DNA of 15,294 bases from an uncultured Verrucomicrobiales bacterium (GTDB lineage Bacteria; Verrucomicrobiota; Verrucomicrobiia; Verrucomicrobiales; Akkermansiaceae), in contig CALBVA010000199.1 of assembly GCA_937969125.1 (NCBI GenBank), positions 1 to 15,294 on the forward strand, given 5' to 3'. The first letter of the stretch is position 1, and each line of letters opens with the position of its first letter. A program made the translations under genes and the position numbers. This document shows positions 7,850 through 15,294 of the stretch, one piece after another. The notes under the pieces are model-generated. The model was not told the origin of the DNA. It did not search any database and saw nothing but the letters and a program-made list of their open reading frames with translations.

Positions 7850-10072
7850 TTACCGGATCACTCCGGCAATCTTACCTGCCTTGGTAGCATCGACGAGATC
7901 GCGAAGGATGTGCATTCCTTCCCGCTTCACCGCATCAATTCCGCTGGGCCACTTCAGGGTTTCGGTGAGATCATCAGTCTCATCGGCAAGGCTGCGGACG
8001 TATTGATCACCTTCTTTTTCGCGGTCGACTTTAGGGAGCGGGTTCGCTTTTAAAGTATCGAGGGTGAGGCGGAAGGCCTTGAAGGTTTTTTGATCTTTGG
8101 CCTCGATCTCCGCGAAGCGCTTGCGGCGCTCTGCTCGGCGTGTTTCCCGGCGGAGTTCATCCTCCTTGAGCTCGGTCAATCGTTCACCTTCATTCAGGGA
8201 GACGGCATTCTTTCGCACGGCAGCCTTGGCTCGATCAATGTCCTCGCGGAGGTATTTGAAGTATTGTTCATCCGCGACCCGCTTCCCGCTTTTCTCCAGC
8301 AGGAGTGGCATGAAGAGCTCCTGACGGTCGCGGGATTTCAAGCCGGCAGCCTTTCCGATGACGTCATGCGGAAGCGCATATTTCCGGTAGCCTTCGCCGC
8401 GTTCATAGGCATCGGACATGGCAGGCAGAATGATGTCCGGGACAACGCCCTTGATCTGGACCGAGCTGCCGGAGACGCGGTAATATTTTTGGAAGGTGAG
8501 CTTTAACCAACCCGCCCGTTCCCGATCAGTCATCACAGGCATGTAGGCGGCGATATCCATGGGCTTCTGCACCGTGCCTTTCCCGAAGGTGGACGATGAT
8601 CCGACGATGACGGCCCGATTATAATCCTGCAAAGCCCCAGCAAGAATCTCAGTGGCCGAGGCGCTATATTTATCGGTCAGAACAACGAGCGGGCCGTCGT
8701 AGATGGGGCGCCGGTGAGACGAATTCAGAGGCTGAATGTGACCATTGATGGATTTCACCTGAACCACGGGCCCGCGGCCGACAAAGAAGCCAGTCATGCG
8801 ATTGACCTCGGGAAGCGAACCACCGCCGTTGCCGCGGAGGTCGAGCGCGAGGCCATCAACATTCTCTTTCTTGATGCGTTTGAGGATGCGTTCGACATCG
8901 ACCGAGACGCGATTCCCACCGTCATCGAAATCAAAATAAAATGAGGGAATACGCATGACGGCGAGCTTGGTCATCTCTTCACCCTCGCCGTATTCAAAAA
9001 TCTCGGCTGTCACGAGATCATCCTTCATGGTGACGATTCCGCGCTCAATTTCGATTTCCAGGGTTTCCTCAGCCTCCCCCAAGCCGCGCTTGATCCGCAG
9101 GCCAACCTTCGATCCTTCTTTTCCGAGAATGTTTTCGATAACCTTGTCCATGGGTTTATAGACGATATCGATCCAATCGCTGTCATTGTCCTTCGAAACT
9201 GCAATCACACGGTCGCCAAGTTTCAGATTACCCTGGGTGTCCGCTGGGCCGCCATTGACGATGCCCTTAATTTCGGTCTCGCCCAGATCGTTCATCTTGA
9301 GGCGTGCGCCGATGCCGACGAGTTCGTTGCTAATATCGATCTTAAATTGCTCGAGCTCACCGGCGCTGAGGTATTCGCTGTGAGGATCGTAGGCTTTCGT
9401 GACCGCGCTGAAGAAGTCATTGGCGATGTCCTCGTGATTCGAGTCCTGCACCGATTTCAGAAGACGGGTATAGCGAAGGGAAATCTTTTCCTCAGGGGTG
9501 ATCTCATTTTTGAATGGCACCTTCTTCCCCATCGTGCGGGCGCGGTCGGTGAGCTTTTTGCGACGGAGTTTTTCGGAGAGGAGACTCTCCTCCACTTCAT
9601 TTCGCCAGACTTCGTGAAGAGAATCGATGTCTGTGGGCCAAGACTCCTTCGAACGGTCGGTGACAGCGGCGCGGTCGCTTTGGAAATCGAAGACCTCCTC
9701 CTTGATGAGCTTCTGAACATAGGTGACGCGCTCAGCAACGCGGGAGCGGTAGATTTCGTAGATCTCGGAAGCCACTGGCAGGACTTTCTTCTGCGTGATG
9801 AGATCATGCAGCTTCCGGCCATACTTAAATTGGTATTGATTGACCTCACTCTGCAAGAAATAGGACTTCGAGGCATCCAGCGTATTGAGGTAACGCTCCA
9901 GGAAGCGCTCGCTCATGCGCTCATCGAAGGGCAATCTCGCATAGTGACCATTCTGCAGCAGCCTGGTCATCTCGCGGCCCACTAGTTCAAACTCCGCGCC
10001 AGCAACAGGGGCAGGCAGCAAGGAGGTCAGGGCAAGGATGGGCGCAGCGGCAAAACGGAAGAATCTGGTCAT
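7850..10072 (-). CDS. prc: tail-specific (C-terminal processing) protease Prc/Tsp, S41A family
   Basis: 740-residue periplasmic serine protease that degrades or trims envelope proteins from their C-termini. The signal peptide is residues 1-26 (cleavage after AGA). An N-terminal TSP domain spans about 28-225, with the YDPHSEYLS motif at 228-236. A PDZ domain follows (about 240-345) with VGIGARL and the GDRVIAV loop. The S41 catalytic core spans 350-550: DGLALDLRGNGGGS (406-419), YSASATE with nucleophile S472, and FGKGTVQ with general base K498. The Ser-to-Lys distance is 26, one longer than in E. coli Prc as I recall it, from an extra residue in VGSSST. The C-terminal region (560-735) is a charged helical DUF3340-type domain, so the full family architecture is present. 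Start ATG 10072, no Shine-Dalgarno. It is transcribed away from leuC and converges on the heme-lipoprotein gene. Confidence 0.96.
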   Translation of the reverse strand: MTRFFRFAAAPILALTSLLPAPVAGAEFELVGREMTRLLQNGHYARLPFDERMSERFLERYLNTLDASKSYFLQSEVNQYQFKYGRKLHDLITQKKVLPVASEIYEIYRSRVAERVTYVQKLIKEEVFDFQSDRAAVTDRSKESWPTDIDSLHEVWRNEVEESLLSEKLRRKKLTDRARTMGKKVPFKNEITPEEKISLRYTRLLKSVQDSNHEDIANDFFSAVTKAYDPHSEYLSAGELEQFKIDISNELVGIGARLKMNDLGETEIKGIVNGGPADTQGNLKLGDRVIAVSKDNDSDWIDIVYKPMDKVIENILGKEGSKVGLRIKRGLGEAEETLEIEIERGIVTMKDDLVTAEIFEYGEGEEMTKLAVMRIPSFYFDFDDGGNRVSVDVERILKRIKKENVDGLALDLRGNGGGSLPEVNRMTGFFVGRGPVVQVKSINGHIQPLNSSHRRPIYDGPLVVLTDKYSASATEILAGALQDYNRAVIVGSSSTFGKGTVQKPMDIAAYMPVMTDRERAGWLKLTFQKYYRVSGSSVQIKGVVPDIILPAMSDAYERGEGYRKYALPHDVIGKAAGLKSRDRQELFMPLLLEKSGKRVADEQYFKYLREDIDRAKAAVRKNAVSLNEGERLTELKEDELRRETRRAERRKRFAEIEAKDQKTFKAFRLTLDTLKANPLPKVDREKEGDQYVRSLADETDDLTETLKWPSGIDAVKREGMHILRDLVDATKAGKIAGVIR

Positions 10073-10267
10073 AACACGAGAATATCGATGAAGAATCGAC
10101 GGGAGGATTGTCCCGAAGAGTTAGCAGGATGTCGATGCAATATCCCCCGCCGGGAAAACGGCACCTTTCTAAAAATACGCCTGTTTTGAGGTGGTTCTTC
10201 CCAATACTTGCTTTCAGCGGGAAATCCGTACATCGTCCCGCCCCCGCGGAAAACGCGGTAAAACGCC
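10073..10267. other. divergent intergenic region between prc and leuC
   Basis: A 195-bp spacer must hold the promoters of both prc (minus) and the leu cluster (plus). I find no convincing sigma-70 pair on either strand. The best plus-strand candidate (TTGCTT near 10208, TACATC near 10229, spacing 15) matches only three of six bases in each box. No T-box, leucine-rich leader peptide or attenuator is evident. Two short GC stems with A-rich loops occur at 10149-10162 and 10244-10258. Confidence 0.5.
10244..10258 (+). promoter_or_regulatory. leader hairpin just upstream of leuC
   Basis: A perfect 5-bp stem, CCGCG/CGCGG, closes a GAAAA loop and ends 9 bases before the leuC ATG. It occupies the place where a Shine-Dalgarno would lie, and none is visible. 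It might affect leuC translation initiation or be chance in GC-rich DNA. Confidence 0.3.
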
Positions 10268-11695
10268 ATGGGAAAGACACTTTATCAGAAGGTTTGGGAC
10301 GCTCACTCCGTGGGCACTTTGAGCGACGGACGCACACAGCTTTTTATCGGGACTCATCTCATCCACGAGGTGACCAGTCCGCAGGCCTTTGGCATGCTCC
10401 GTGATCTGGAGCTCGAGGTGAAGTATCCCAAGCGAACCTTCGCAACCATCGACCACATCGTCCCGACCGAGAACCAGGACCAGCCTGCTGATCCACTGGC
10501 GGCAGAGATGATCGATGCAATTCGCATGAACTGCGATGACTTTGGCGTAACTTATTTCGACCTAAAATCCGGTAAACAGGGCATCGTCCACGTCGTCGGG
10601 CCGGAGCAGGGCATCACCCAGCCCGGATCCACCATCGCATGCGGTGATTCGCATACAGCAACACACGGAGCCTTCGGAGCGATTGCCTTCGGAATTGGCA
10701 CGACCCAGGTTCGCGATGTTCTCGCCACCCAGACCATGGCGATGGAGAAGCTCAAGGCACGCCGGATCGAGGTGAATGGCACCCTACGTCCCGGAGTGTA
10801 TGCCAAGGATGTCACGCTCCACATCATCCGCTTGCTCGGCGCGAAAGGCGGGATTGGATACGCCTACGAATATGCCGGTTCGACCTTTGATAACTTCACC
10901 ATGGAAGAGCGCATGACAGTCTGCAATATGGCCATCGAAGGTGGCGCGCGTTGTGGCTATGTGAATCCTGACGATACGACCTTCGAGTTTCTCAAAGGAC
11001 GCCCCTACGCTCCTTCCGAAGAGGAATGGGATGCCGCTGTGGAGGGATGGAAGTCCTTTGCCTCCGATCCTGATGCCGAATTCGATGACATCGTGAAGAT
11101 CAACGCCGAGGACATCGAGCCGACCGTGACCTGGGGAATCTCTCCTGATCATGGTATCGCCATCGGTGAAAATATCCCCGATTCCGCGGACACCGATGAC
11201 GCCGAGGAAAAGGCCGTCATTGACGAGGCTCTCGCCTACATGAAGATCCCGGCCGGAACCCCCATTAAGGGCATCCCCATTGATGTCGCCTTCATGGGAT
11301 CCTGCACTAATGGCCGTCTCTCAGACTTCCGCGAAGCGGCGAAATTCCTGAAGGGCCGGAAGGTCGCTTCCAGTGTGAAAGCGATTGCCGTCCCCGGATC
11401 ACAGATCACCGCGATCCAGTGTGAGAAGGAAGGCATTGATAAAATTTTCGAAGAAGCGGGATTCGAGTGGCGCGCTGCCGGATGCTCGATGTGCCTGGCA
11501 ATGAACCCCGACAAACTGATCGGCGATCAAATCTGTGCCTCATCCTCCAATCGAAACTTCAAAGGCCGCCAGGGATCCCCCATCGGCCGCACCGTCCTGA
11601 TGTCACCTGTCATGGTGGCTGCCGCTGCGGTCGAAGGAAAGATCGCCGACGCGCGCGAGACCTTTGATGTTACGGATACCTGTGCTGTCGCCTAA
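10268..11695 (+). CDS. leuC: 3-isopropylmalate dehydratase large subunit
   Basis: 475-residue large subunit of isopropylmalate isomerase, which converts 2-isopropylmalate to 3-isopropylmalate in leucine synthesis together with LeuD. It is a full-length bacterial LeuC of the aconitase superfamily, with the N-terminal block TLYQKVWDAH, substrate-site motifs DHIVPTENQ (62-70) and GDSHTATHGAFG (126-137), and three [4Fe-4S] ligands: C346 in GSCTNGR, and C406 and C409 in GCSMCLAMNPD. The C-terminal SSSNRNFKGRQGS...GRTVLMSP block (425-447) is intact, with K433 where many members have Glu. ATG 10268 gives the conserved start; no Shine-Dalgarno is visible. A DUF2059 gene follows after 21 bp and leuD after that, an unusual split of the usual leuC-leuD pair. 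No leuA or leuB is in the window. Confidence 0.98.
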   Translation: MGKTLYQKVWDAHSVGTLSDGRTQLFIGTHLIHEVTSPQAFGMLRDLELEVKYPKRTFATIDHIVPTENQDQPADPLAAEMIDAIRMNCDDFGVTYFDLKSGKQGIVHVVGPEQGITQPGSTIACGDSHTATHGAFGAIAFGIGTTQVRDVLATQTMAMEKLKARRIEVNGTLRPGVYAKDVTLHIIRLLGAKGGIGYAYEYAGSTFDNFTMEERMTVCNMAIEGGARCGYVNPDDTTFEFLKGRPYAPSEEEWDAAVEGWKSFASDPDAEFDDIVKINAEDIEPTVTWGISPDHGIAIGENIPDSADTDDAEEKAVIDEALAYMKIPAGTPIKGIPIDVAFMGSCTNGRLSDFREAAKFLKGRKVASSVKAIAVPGSQITAIQCEKEGIDKIFEEAGFEWRAAGCSMCLAMNPDKLIGDQICASSSNRNFKGRQGSPIGRTVLMSPVMVAAAAVEGKIADARETFDVTDTCAVA

Positions 11696-11716
11696 GCTCC
11701 ATCCAAACCTAATATT

Positions 11717-12202
11717 GTGAAAAAACTGATTTTAGTTTCTCTCCTCTCCCTACTGCCACTTGCCGCGGAGGAGACGAAAAAAACCACTCCTGCCGAACGC
11801 CTTCTCGAAATCACGAGATTCGAGCAGACCATGATGGAGACCGGTGATGCCTCCTTCCAAACCGTGAAGGACAGTCTGGCCGTTCATAACCTCAACGCTG
11901 AGGAAATGAGCGAGGTCAAAGATGCCTTCATGGCTTATATGGGGAAACTTGCCGCTGACCCAGAGCTAAGAAAACGTACTATCGAACTCTATAACGAAAA
12001 TTTCACCGAGGAGGAGATCAACGAGCTTATCGAATTCTACGAAACACCACTCGGACAAAAGACCCTAACCGCCCTGCCCGCCATTATGGGCGAGACGTTA
12101 CAGCTGAGCATGAAGCTCGCCCAAAAACATGTGGGCATATTTCAGGAAGCATTAACCAAGATCCTCGCCCGCAAGGCCAAGGCTGAAAAAGGCGACGAGT
12201 AA
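11717..12202 (+). CDS. secreted DUF2059-domain protein
   Basis: 161-residue exported protein. Residues 1-17 form a Sec signal peptide (MKKLILVSLLSLLPLAA, cleavage before EE). The diagnostic DUF2059 block, LYNENFTEEEINELIEFYE followed by TPLGQKTL and ALPAIM, spans 91-124; members are small helical periplasmic proteins of unknown function. The region 25-90 is also predicted helical. The chosen start is GTG 11717, which gives a complete signal peptide with KK after the first residue; no Shine-Dalgarno is seen. The gene sits 21 bp after leuC and 23 bp before leuD on the same strand, so it is almost certainly cotranscribed with them. A secreted protein has no evident part in the cytoplasmic isomerase. 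It may simply share the promoter, or the arrangement may be lineage-specific. Confidence 0.85.
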   Translation: MKKLILVSLLSLLPLAAEETKKTTPAERLLEITRFEQTMMETGDASFQTVKDSLAVHNLNAEEMSEVKDAFMAYMGKLAADPELRKRTIELYNENFTEEEINELIEFYETPLGQKTLTALPAIMGETLQLSMKLAQKHVGIFQEALTKILARKAKAEKGDE

Positions 12203-12225
12203 CCCCATCATAAACTTCACAGACC

Positions 12226-12828
12226 ATGGCCATCGAACCCATCACCCAAGTCTCCGGTAGAGCGATCCACGTCCCCGGCGCTGACATCGATACCGATCGT
12301 ATCATTCCCGCCCGCTTCATGAAGTGCGTCACTTTTGACGGCCTCGGCGAGTATGCTTTCTATGACGTGCGCTTCGACCCCGAGACCGGAGAGAAGACCA
12401 ATCACCCCCTCAATGACGACCGCTTTTCGCAGGCTTCGATTATGCTCACAGGCATCAATTTCGGTTGCGGATCCTCTCGCGAGCACGCTCCGCAGTCGCT
12501 CGGAAAATATGGCTTTAAGGCCATCGTGGCCGAATCCTATGCTGAAATTTTCTTCGGTAATTCCACCACCCTCGGCATCCCCTGTGTCATCGCGAAGAAG
12601 GAGGAATTGGACCCGCTCAAGGCTGCTGTAGAGGCTGATCCCACTCTCGAAGTCACCATCGACATTGAGAACCTCACCGTCTCCGGCGGCGACATCACCA
12701 TTCCCGTAACCATCCCGGATTCCGCTCGTCATGCTCTCCTCTCGGGGAAATATGACCCCATCGCAGAACTTCTTGAGAACAAGGAAAAGATCGAAGCGAC
12801 CGCTGCTTCGCTTTCCTACGTTTCCTAG
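12226..12828 (+). CDS. leuD: 3-isopropylmalate dehydratase small subunit
   Basis: 200-residue small subunit of isopropylmalate isomerase, forming the swivel domain that completes the active site of LeuC. Hallmarks are VPGADIDTDRIIPARF (16-31), FGCGSSREHAPQSL (79-92) with the substrate-contacting GSSRE segment, and AESYAEIFFGNSTTLGIPC (101-119). The length is typical for bacterial LeuD and both ends are intact. Start ATG 12226 is right for the family; no Shine-Dalgarno is present. It is the last gene of the leuC-DUF2059-leuD cluster and a strong intrinsic terminator follows 18 bp after its stop. Confidence 0.98.
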   Translation: MAIEPITQVSGRAIHVPGADIDTDRIIPARFMKCVTFDGLGEYAFYDVRFDPETGEKTNHPLNDDRFSQASIMLTGINFGCGSSREHAPQSLGKYGFKAIVAESYAEIFFGNSTTLGIPCVIAKKEELDPLKAAVEADPTLEVTIDIENLTVSGGDITIPVTIPDSARHALLSGKYDPIAELLENKEKIEATAASLSYVS

Positions 12829-12846
12829 CCTTTACCCATCTCTCTC

Positions 12847-12881
12847 AGGCCCGGTTACGATTTCCGTAGCCGGGCCTTTTT
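12847..12881 (+). terminator. rho-independent terminator of the leuC-DUF2059-leuD cluster
   Basis: A 13-bp GC-rich stem (AGGCCCGGTTACG with CGTAGCCGGGCCT, one G-T wobble) closes a 5-base loop (ATTTC) and runs straight into TTTTT. It begins 18 bp after the leuD stop and ends 40 bp before the next gene, so the leu cluster should end here and the TPR gene needs its own promoter. Confidence 0.92.
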
Positions 12882-12921
12882 GTTCGTCGTGTTGCCCGCC
12901 AAATCCTAAAAACCTAGATCG

Positions 12922-15273
12922 ATGAAGCTTCTCTTCACTCTTATTACTTTCTTCCTCGCTCTCCCCGTCACAGCCCAGAAGAAGCCCCGCCTCCCCGACC
13001 ACCTGAATGCGGAGCAATTGCAGGAAATTCTCATGGAGGCCCGCGCCTGGGGTTCGCTGCCGACTGAACTCAAACCGCTCCACACTCTTCCCAACGGTGA
13101 AGCCGCTGAGCTCACCGTCTTCACCGGAGATGACAAGACCACCTCGACCGTCAAAATCAAAACCCAAGTCAGTGGCTCGGAGTATCTCGTCATCTCGATC
13201 AGTGATGAAAATGACCGCCTCATCCGGAGCGATATCCTCCGCTTCCACTACCAATCGAAGCTCTTCCACCGCTGGCAGGTTTTTGCAGATCAGAAAACGC
13301 CCACCCGCATTCTTATTGGCCATCCCCTCTCAATCCTTCCCCTCAAGGTGCAGCGTCAGCTCGCTCGTGAGACCAACCGTTTCTTCTCACTGATTCACTG
13401 GCGGGAGGCCTCCGCTCGGACCACCGAAGAACCCGGCCCCTCGATCCTGATGCGCGAATCAACGGGTTTCCACTCCGACAAACGCGTCGACTTCACCAAC
13501 CATCTGGTCATCTCCAGGAACGATCAGGTCATCCGACGCGAATTTCTCACCCTGACGAAAACCGAAACGCCGGAGTCCGAATCTGACAAATCCCAGGGGC
13601 TGCTAGATCGTCTCCTCGGAAGAAAAGACACCCCCTCACCGCTCATCGATTCTGATAGTCCGCAGCCCGGTCACGTCCATACCTTCCCAGATTACAATTG
13701 CTCCTTCATCCATCCGGAGGGCGACTACAACGTGCTCGATCACGCCAAGATCAACCCAGCCGCCTGCTTTATGATCCAGAGTTTAAGGCCCACCAGTGGC
13801 GTCACCATCGTCGCAGAAAACGCCGGTGTCGGACTCCTCACCAGCGACCAGCTCAATGCCATTGTCCTGCCCCGTTTTCAAAAGCTCCTGAAAAAAACAA
13901 GAACCAGCGAAACGACAAAAGCCTCCGTGAACGGAGTCGATTTCCTCGTCACCACCCTGCTTGGGAAGATGGGCCACTCCCAGATCTCCTACACTGTCCT
14001 CGCGGCCGAGCATAATGGCTTCGCCTACCAGCTCATCTTTTACCGACGCGAGACCGAGTTCGCCCCAGCGAAGAAAGCCGCCCTGGAACTTGCCAAGAAC
14101 TTTAAACTCATTGACCCCGACCGCCAGGCCGATGGACTAAACCTCGCTGGTGACCCTTACGAAAACCCCGCGATGGGGATCTCATTCGACCCCACATCGG
14201 TCAAGGCCGCCGAGTGGACGGAAGCGGAACTCTGGCAGGATTACCCCGCTGCCAGCTACGGCTGTAAGCTTTCCAATAACGCCGGCATGATCATTTTCCC
14301 AGTTGATCTCCGCGACCTCGAACCAACCGATACCACCCTCGCTTCCGGCTTCCTTTTTCATCTCGGGCTCAATTTTGAAAACCAAATCACCCGCTCAATG
14401 CCCCACAGCCAGGGGACTGCACAGGGCCACCAATACGAGTGCACCCTCCGCAGTCAGGGTAATGTCACCACCTACCGGCTGCGCGTCCTGCGAAATGGCT
14501 CGACGGCCTGCCTGCTCTGCGCGCTGGGAATCAACACCTCCCCGGACAACAACGAAAAGCTTCTAAATCTGCTGGACGGAGTGCAATTCACTGCTCCTGC
14601 CACTCCCGAGGTCCGCGAAAAAACCTCGCCTAACCGCAAGAGAGATGCCGACCTCATCAACCGCTTTGGACTCCATCTTTATAACGAGGCACAGTATTCC
14701 GATGCCACCGCCTACTTCCGCCGCGCCTCGGAAATTCTGCCGCTCAATGCCACCTATCTTGGCAATATCATCAACTCCCTCCGCCACTCCGGCAATCCCG
14801 CCGCAGCACTAGAACTTCAGCAGACCACCGCAAAGAGATTCCCGGAAGACCTGGAGATTGCCTCACTCAGGCCTCTCATCCTCATCAATCTGGAACGGAA
14901 GGAGGAGGCCGCAGATGCCTTCGCCAAGCTCTATGAAAAGAACTACCGGAGCGAAGACGAATTCCTCACCTTCCTCAATCTTCTTTCCGATCTGAACCGA
15001 GTGCCTGATGCCATCAAAGCTGTCGATCGCTTCGTCGAGACCGACCGCACCAAGTCCTTCCGCCCCCTCCGCTGGCAGCACCAAGTTTATTCGCAGGACG
15101 GTCAATTCGAGAAGGCCCTCGAGATGGCCCGTAAGATTGACAAGGAGAATCCCGGAAATGGACAAGCCCGCAACGATCTCATCCTCGCGCTCATCAATGC
15201 CTCCCAAAGCGAGGAAGCCCTCACTCTGCTGCAGGAGGAAATCAAAAAGTCGCCAAATGACGGGTGTAACTGA
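12922..15273 (+). CDS. secreted protein with two PsbP/Mog1-like-looking modules and C-terminal TPRs, possibly truncated
   Basis: 783-residue exported protein of unknown function. Residues 1-18 form a signal peptide (cleavage after VTA). Residues 25-245 are a divergent N-terminal region without a recognised domain. Residues 255-398 and 412-558 look like two related alpha/beta modules, each opening with an F-x-P-type strand and carrying a central QxxY or GxxY strand and a terminal 'L..L..F/VQF' helix; the resemblance to PsbP/DcrB-like folds is by eye only. Residues 575-779 hold about six TPR units (NEAQYSDATAYFRRASEILP, SEEALTLLQEEIKKSP and others), pointing to protein binding. The reading frame ends GCN-stop immediately after the canonical 'SPNDG' turn, in the middle of a repeat array, so the original C-terminus may be lost. 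ATG 12922 has no Shine-Dalgarno. The terminator before it separates it from leuD. Confidence 0.8.
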   Translation: MKLLFTLITFFLALPVTAQKKPRLPDHLNAEQLQEILMEARAWGSLPTELKPLHTLPNGEAAELTVFTGDDKTTSTVKIKTQVSGSEYLVISISDENDRLIRSDILRFHYQSKLFHRWQVFADQKTPTRILIGHPLSILPLKVQRQLARETNRFFSLIHWREASARTTEEPGPSILMRESTGFHSDKRVDFTNHLVISRNDQVIRREFLTLTKTETPESESDKSQGLLDRLLGRKDTPSPLIDSDSPQPGHVHTFPDYNCSFIHPEGDYNVLDHAKINPAACFMIQSLRPTSGVTIVAENAGVGLLTSDQLNAIVLPRFQKLLKKTRTSETTKASVNGVDFLVTTLLGKMGHSQISYTVLAAEHNGFAYQLIFYRRETEFAPAKKAALELAKNFKLIDPDRQADGLNLAGDPYENPAMGISFDPTSVKAAEWTEAELWQDYPAASYGCKLSNNAGMIIFPVDLRDLEPTDTTLASGFLFHLGLNFENQITRSMPHSQGTAQGHQYECTLRSQGNVTTYRLRVLRNGSTACLLCALGINTSPDNNEKLLNLLDGVQFTAPATPEVREKTSPNRKRDADLINRFGLHLYNEAQYSDATAYFRRASEILPLNATYLGNIINSLRHSGNPAAALELQQTTAKRFPEDLEIASLRPLILINLERKEEAADAFAKLYEKNYRSEDEFLTFLNLLSDLNRVPDAIKAVDRFVETDRTKSFRPLRWQHQVYSQDGQFEKALEMARKIDKENPGNGQARNDLILALINASQSEEALTLLQEEIKKSPNDGCN

Positions 15274-15294
15274 AAGTTGTGGTCACTCTAAAAA
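15265..15294. mobile_element. possible left end of an insertion sequence (edge of window)
   Basis: The TPR reading frame breaks off at TGTAACTGAAAGTTG..., right after a canonical TPR turn. A TGT-leading end followed by a TGAAA...GGTCACT block loosely recalls termini of IS21-type elements. Only 30 bases are visible, with no transposase, matching right end or target duplication, so this is a suggestion only. Confidence 0.25.

Noticed and set aside
7733..8053. Continuation of the DUF1553 domain in another frame after 7800
   Set aside because: The translated frame shows no DUF1553 motifs and most of it runs antisense through the intact prc 3' end, so a simple frameshift does not restore the missing part.
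9347..9985. Long plus-strand ORF of 212 codons
   Set aside because: It lies wholly inside prc on the other strand, has no domain or signal peptide, and prc is complete with all catalytic motifs.
10088..10189. 33-codon ORF upstream of leuC as a leucine leader peptide
   Set aside because: Only three Leu codons, scattered, and no alternative terminator/antiterminator stems follow, so no attenuation mechanism can be supported.
10208..10234. Sigma-70 promoter for leuC (TTGCTT ... TACATC)
   Set aside because: Only three of six matches in each box and a 15-base spacer; no better than chance.

Overview
This window reads as ordinary chromosomal DNA of a GC-rich, Gram-negative-type bacterium. It is most likely a member of the Verrucomicrobiota, and less likely a planctomycete. 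The pointers are a planctomycete-type heme lipoprotein (PSCyt/DUF1549/DUF1553 with a LamG insert), a tryptophan-rich helical-repeat secreted protein of a style common in verrucomicrobial genomes, three lipoproteins with clear lipoboxes, and start sites that mostly lack a Shine-Dalgarno sequence. The phylum assignment is an inference from gene content; there is no rRNA or other marker gene here.

Layout. Positions 3-3581 (minus strand) hold a long U32-family protein with two cysteine clusters, followed by an aldo/keto reductase-like protein that lacks two of the four catalytic residues of its family. Positions 3714-5670 (plus) hold a secreted or anchored protein made of nine ~32-residue repeats, then a lipoprotein methionine sulfoxide reductase A. 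A small predicted lipoprotein (5633-5947, minus) converges on msrA and overlaps its end. Positions 6009-7838 (plus) hold a compact cytochrome c-type lipoprotein that stops partway through its DUF1553 domain, 11 bp from the end of a convergent tail-specific protease gene (prc, 7850-10072, minus). Positions 10268-12828 (plus) hold leuC, a secreted DUF2059 protein and leuD in one close-packed cluster, closed by a strong intrinsic terminator (12847-12881). Positions 12922-15273 (plus) hold a secreted TPR protein whose last repeat breaks off at the right edge, possibly at the end of an insertion sequence.

How the genes fit together. leuC and leuD encode the two subunits of isopropylmalate isomerase (leucine synthesis). 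The DUF2059 gene between them has no obvious leucine role. The msrA, prc, repeat-protein, DUF2059, heme-lipoprotein and TPR genes all encode predicted exported proteins, so the window leans towards cell-envelope functions, but nothing shows that they form one system.

I see no tRNA, rRNA, CRISPR array, phage gene or complete mobile element. The most interesting points are the nine-repeat protein, leuC-DUF2059-leuD, the degenerate aldo/keto reductase, the shortened heme protein and the possible insertion-sequence edge at the far right.
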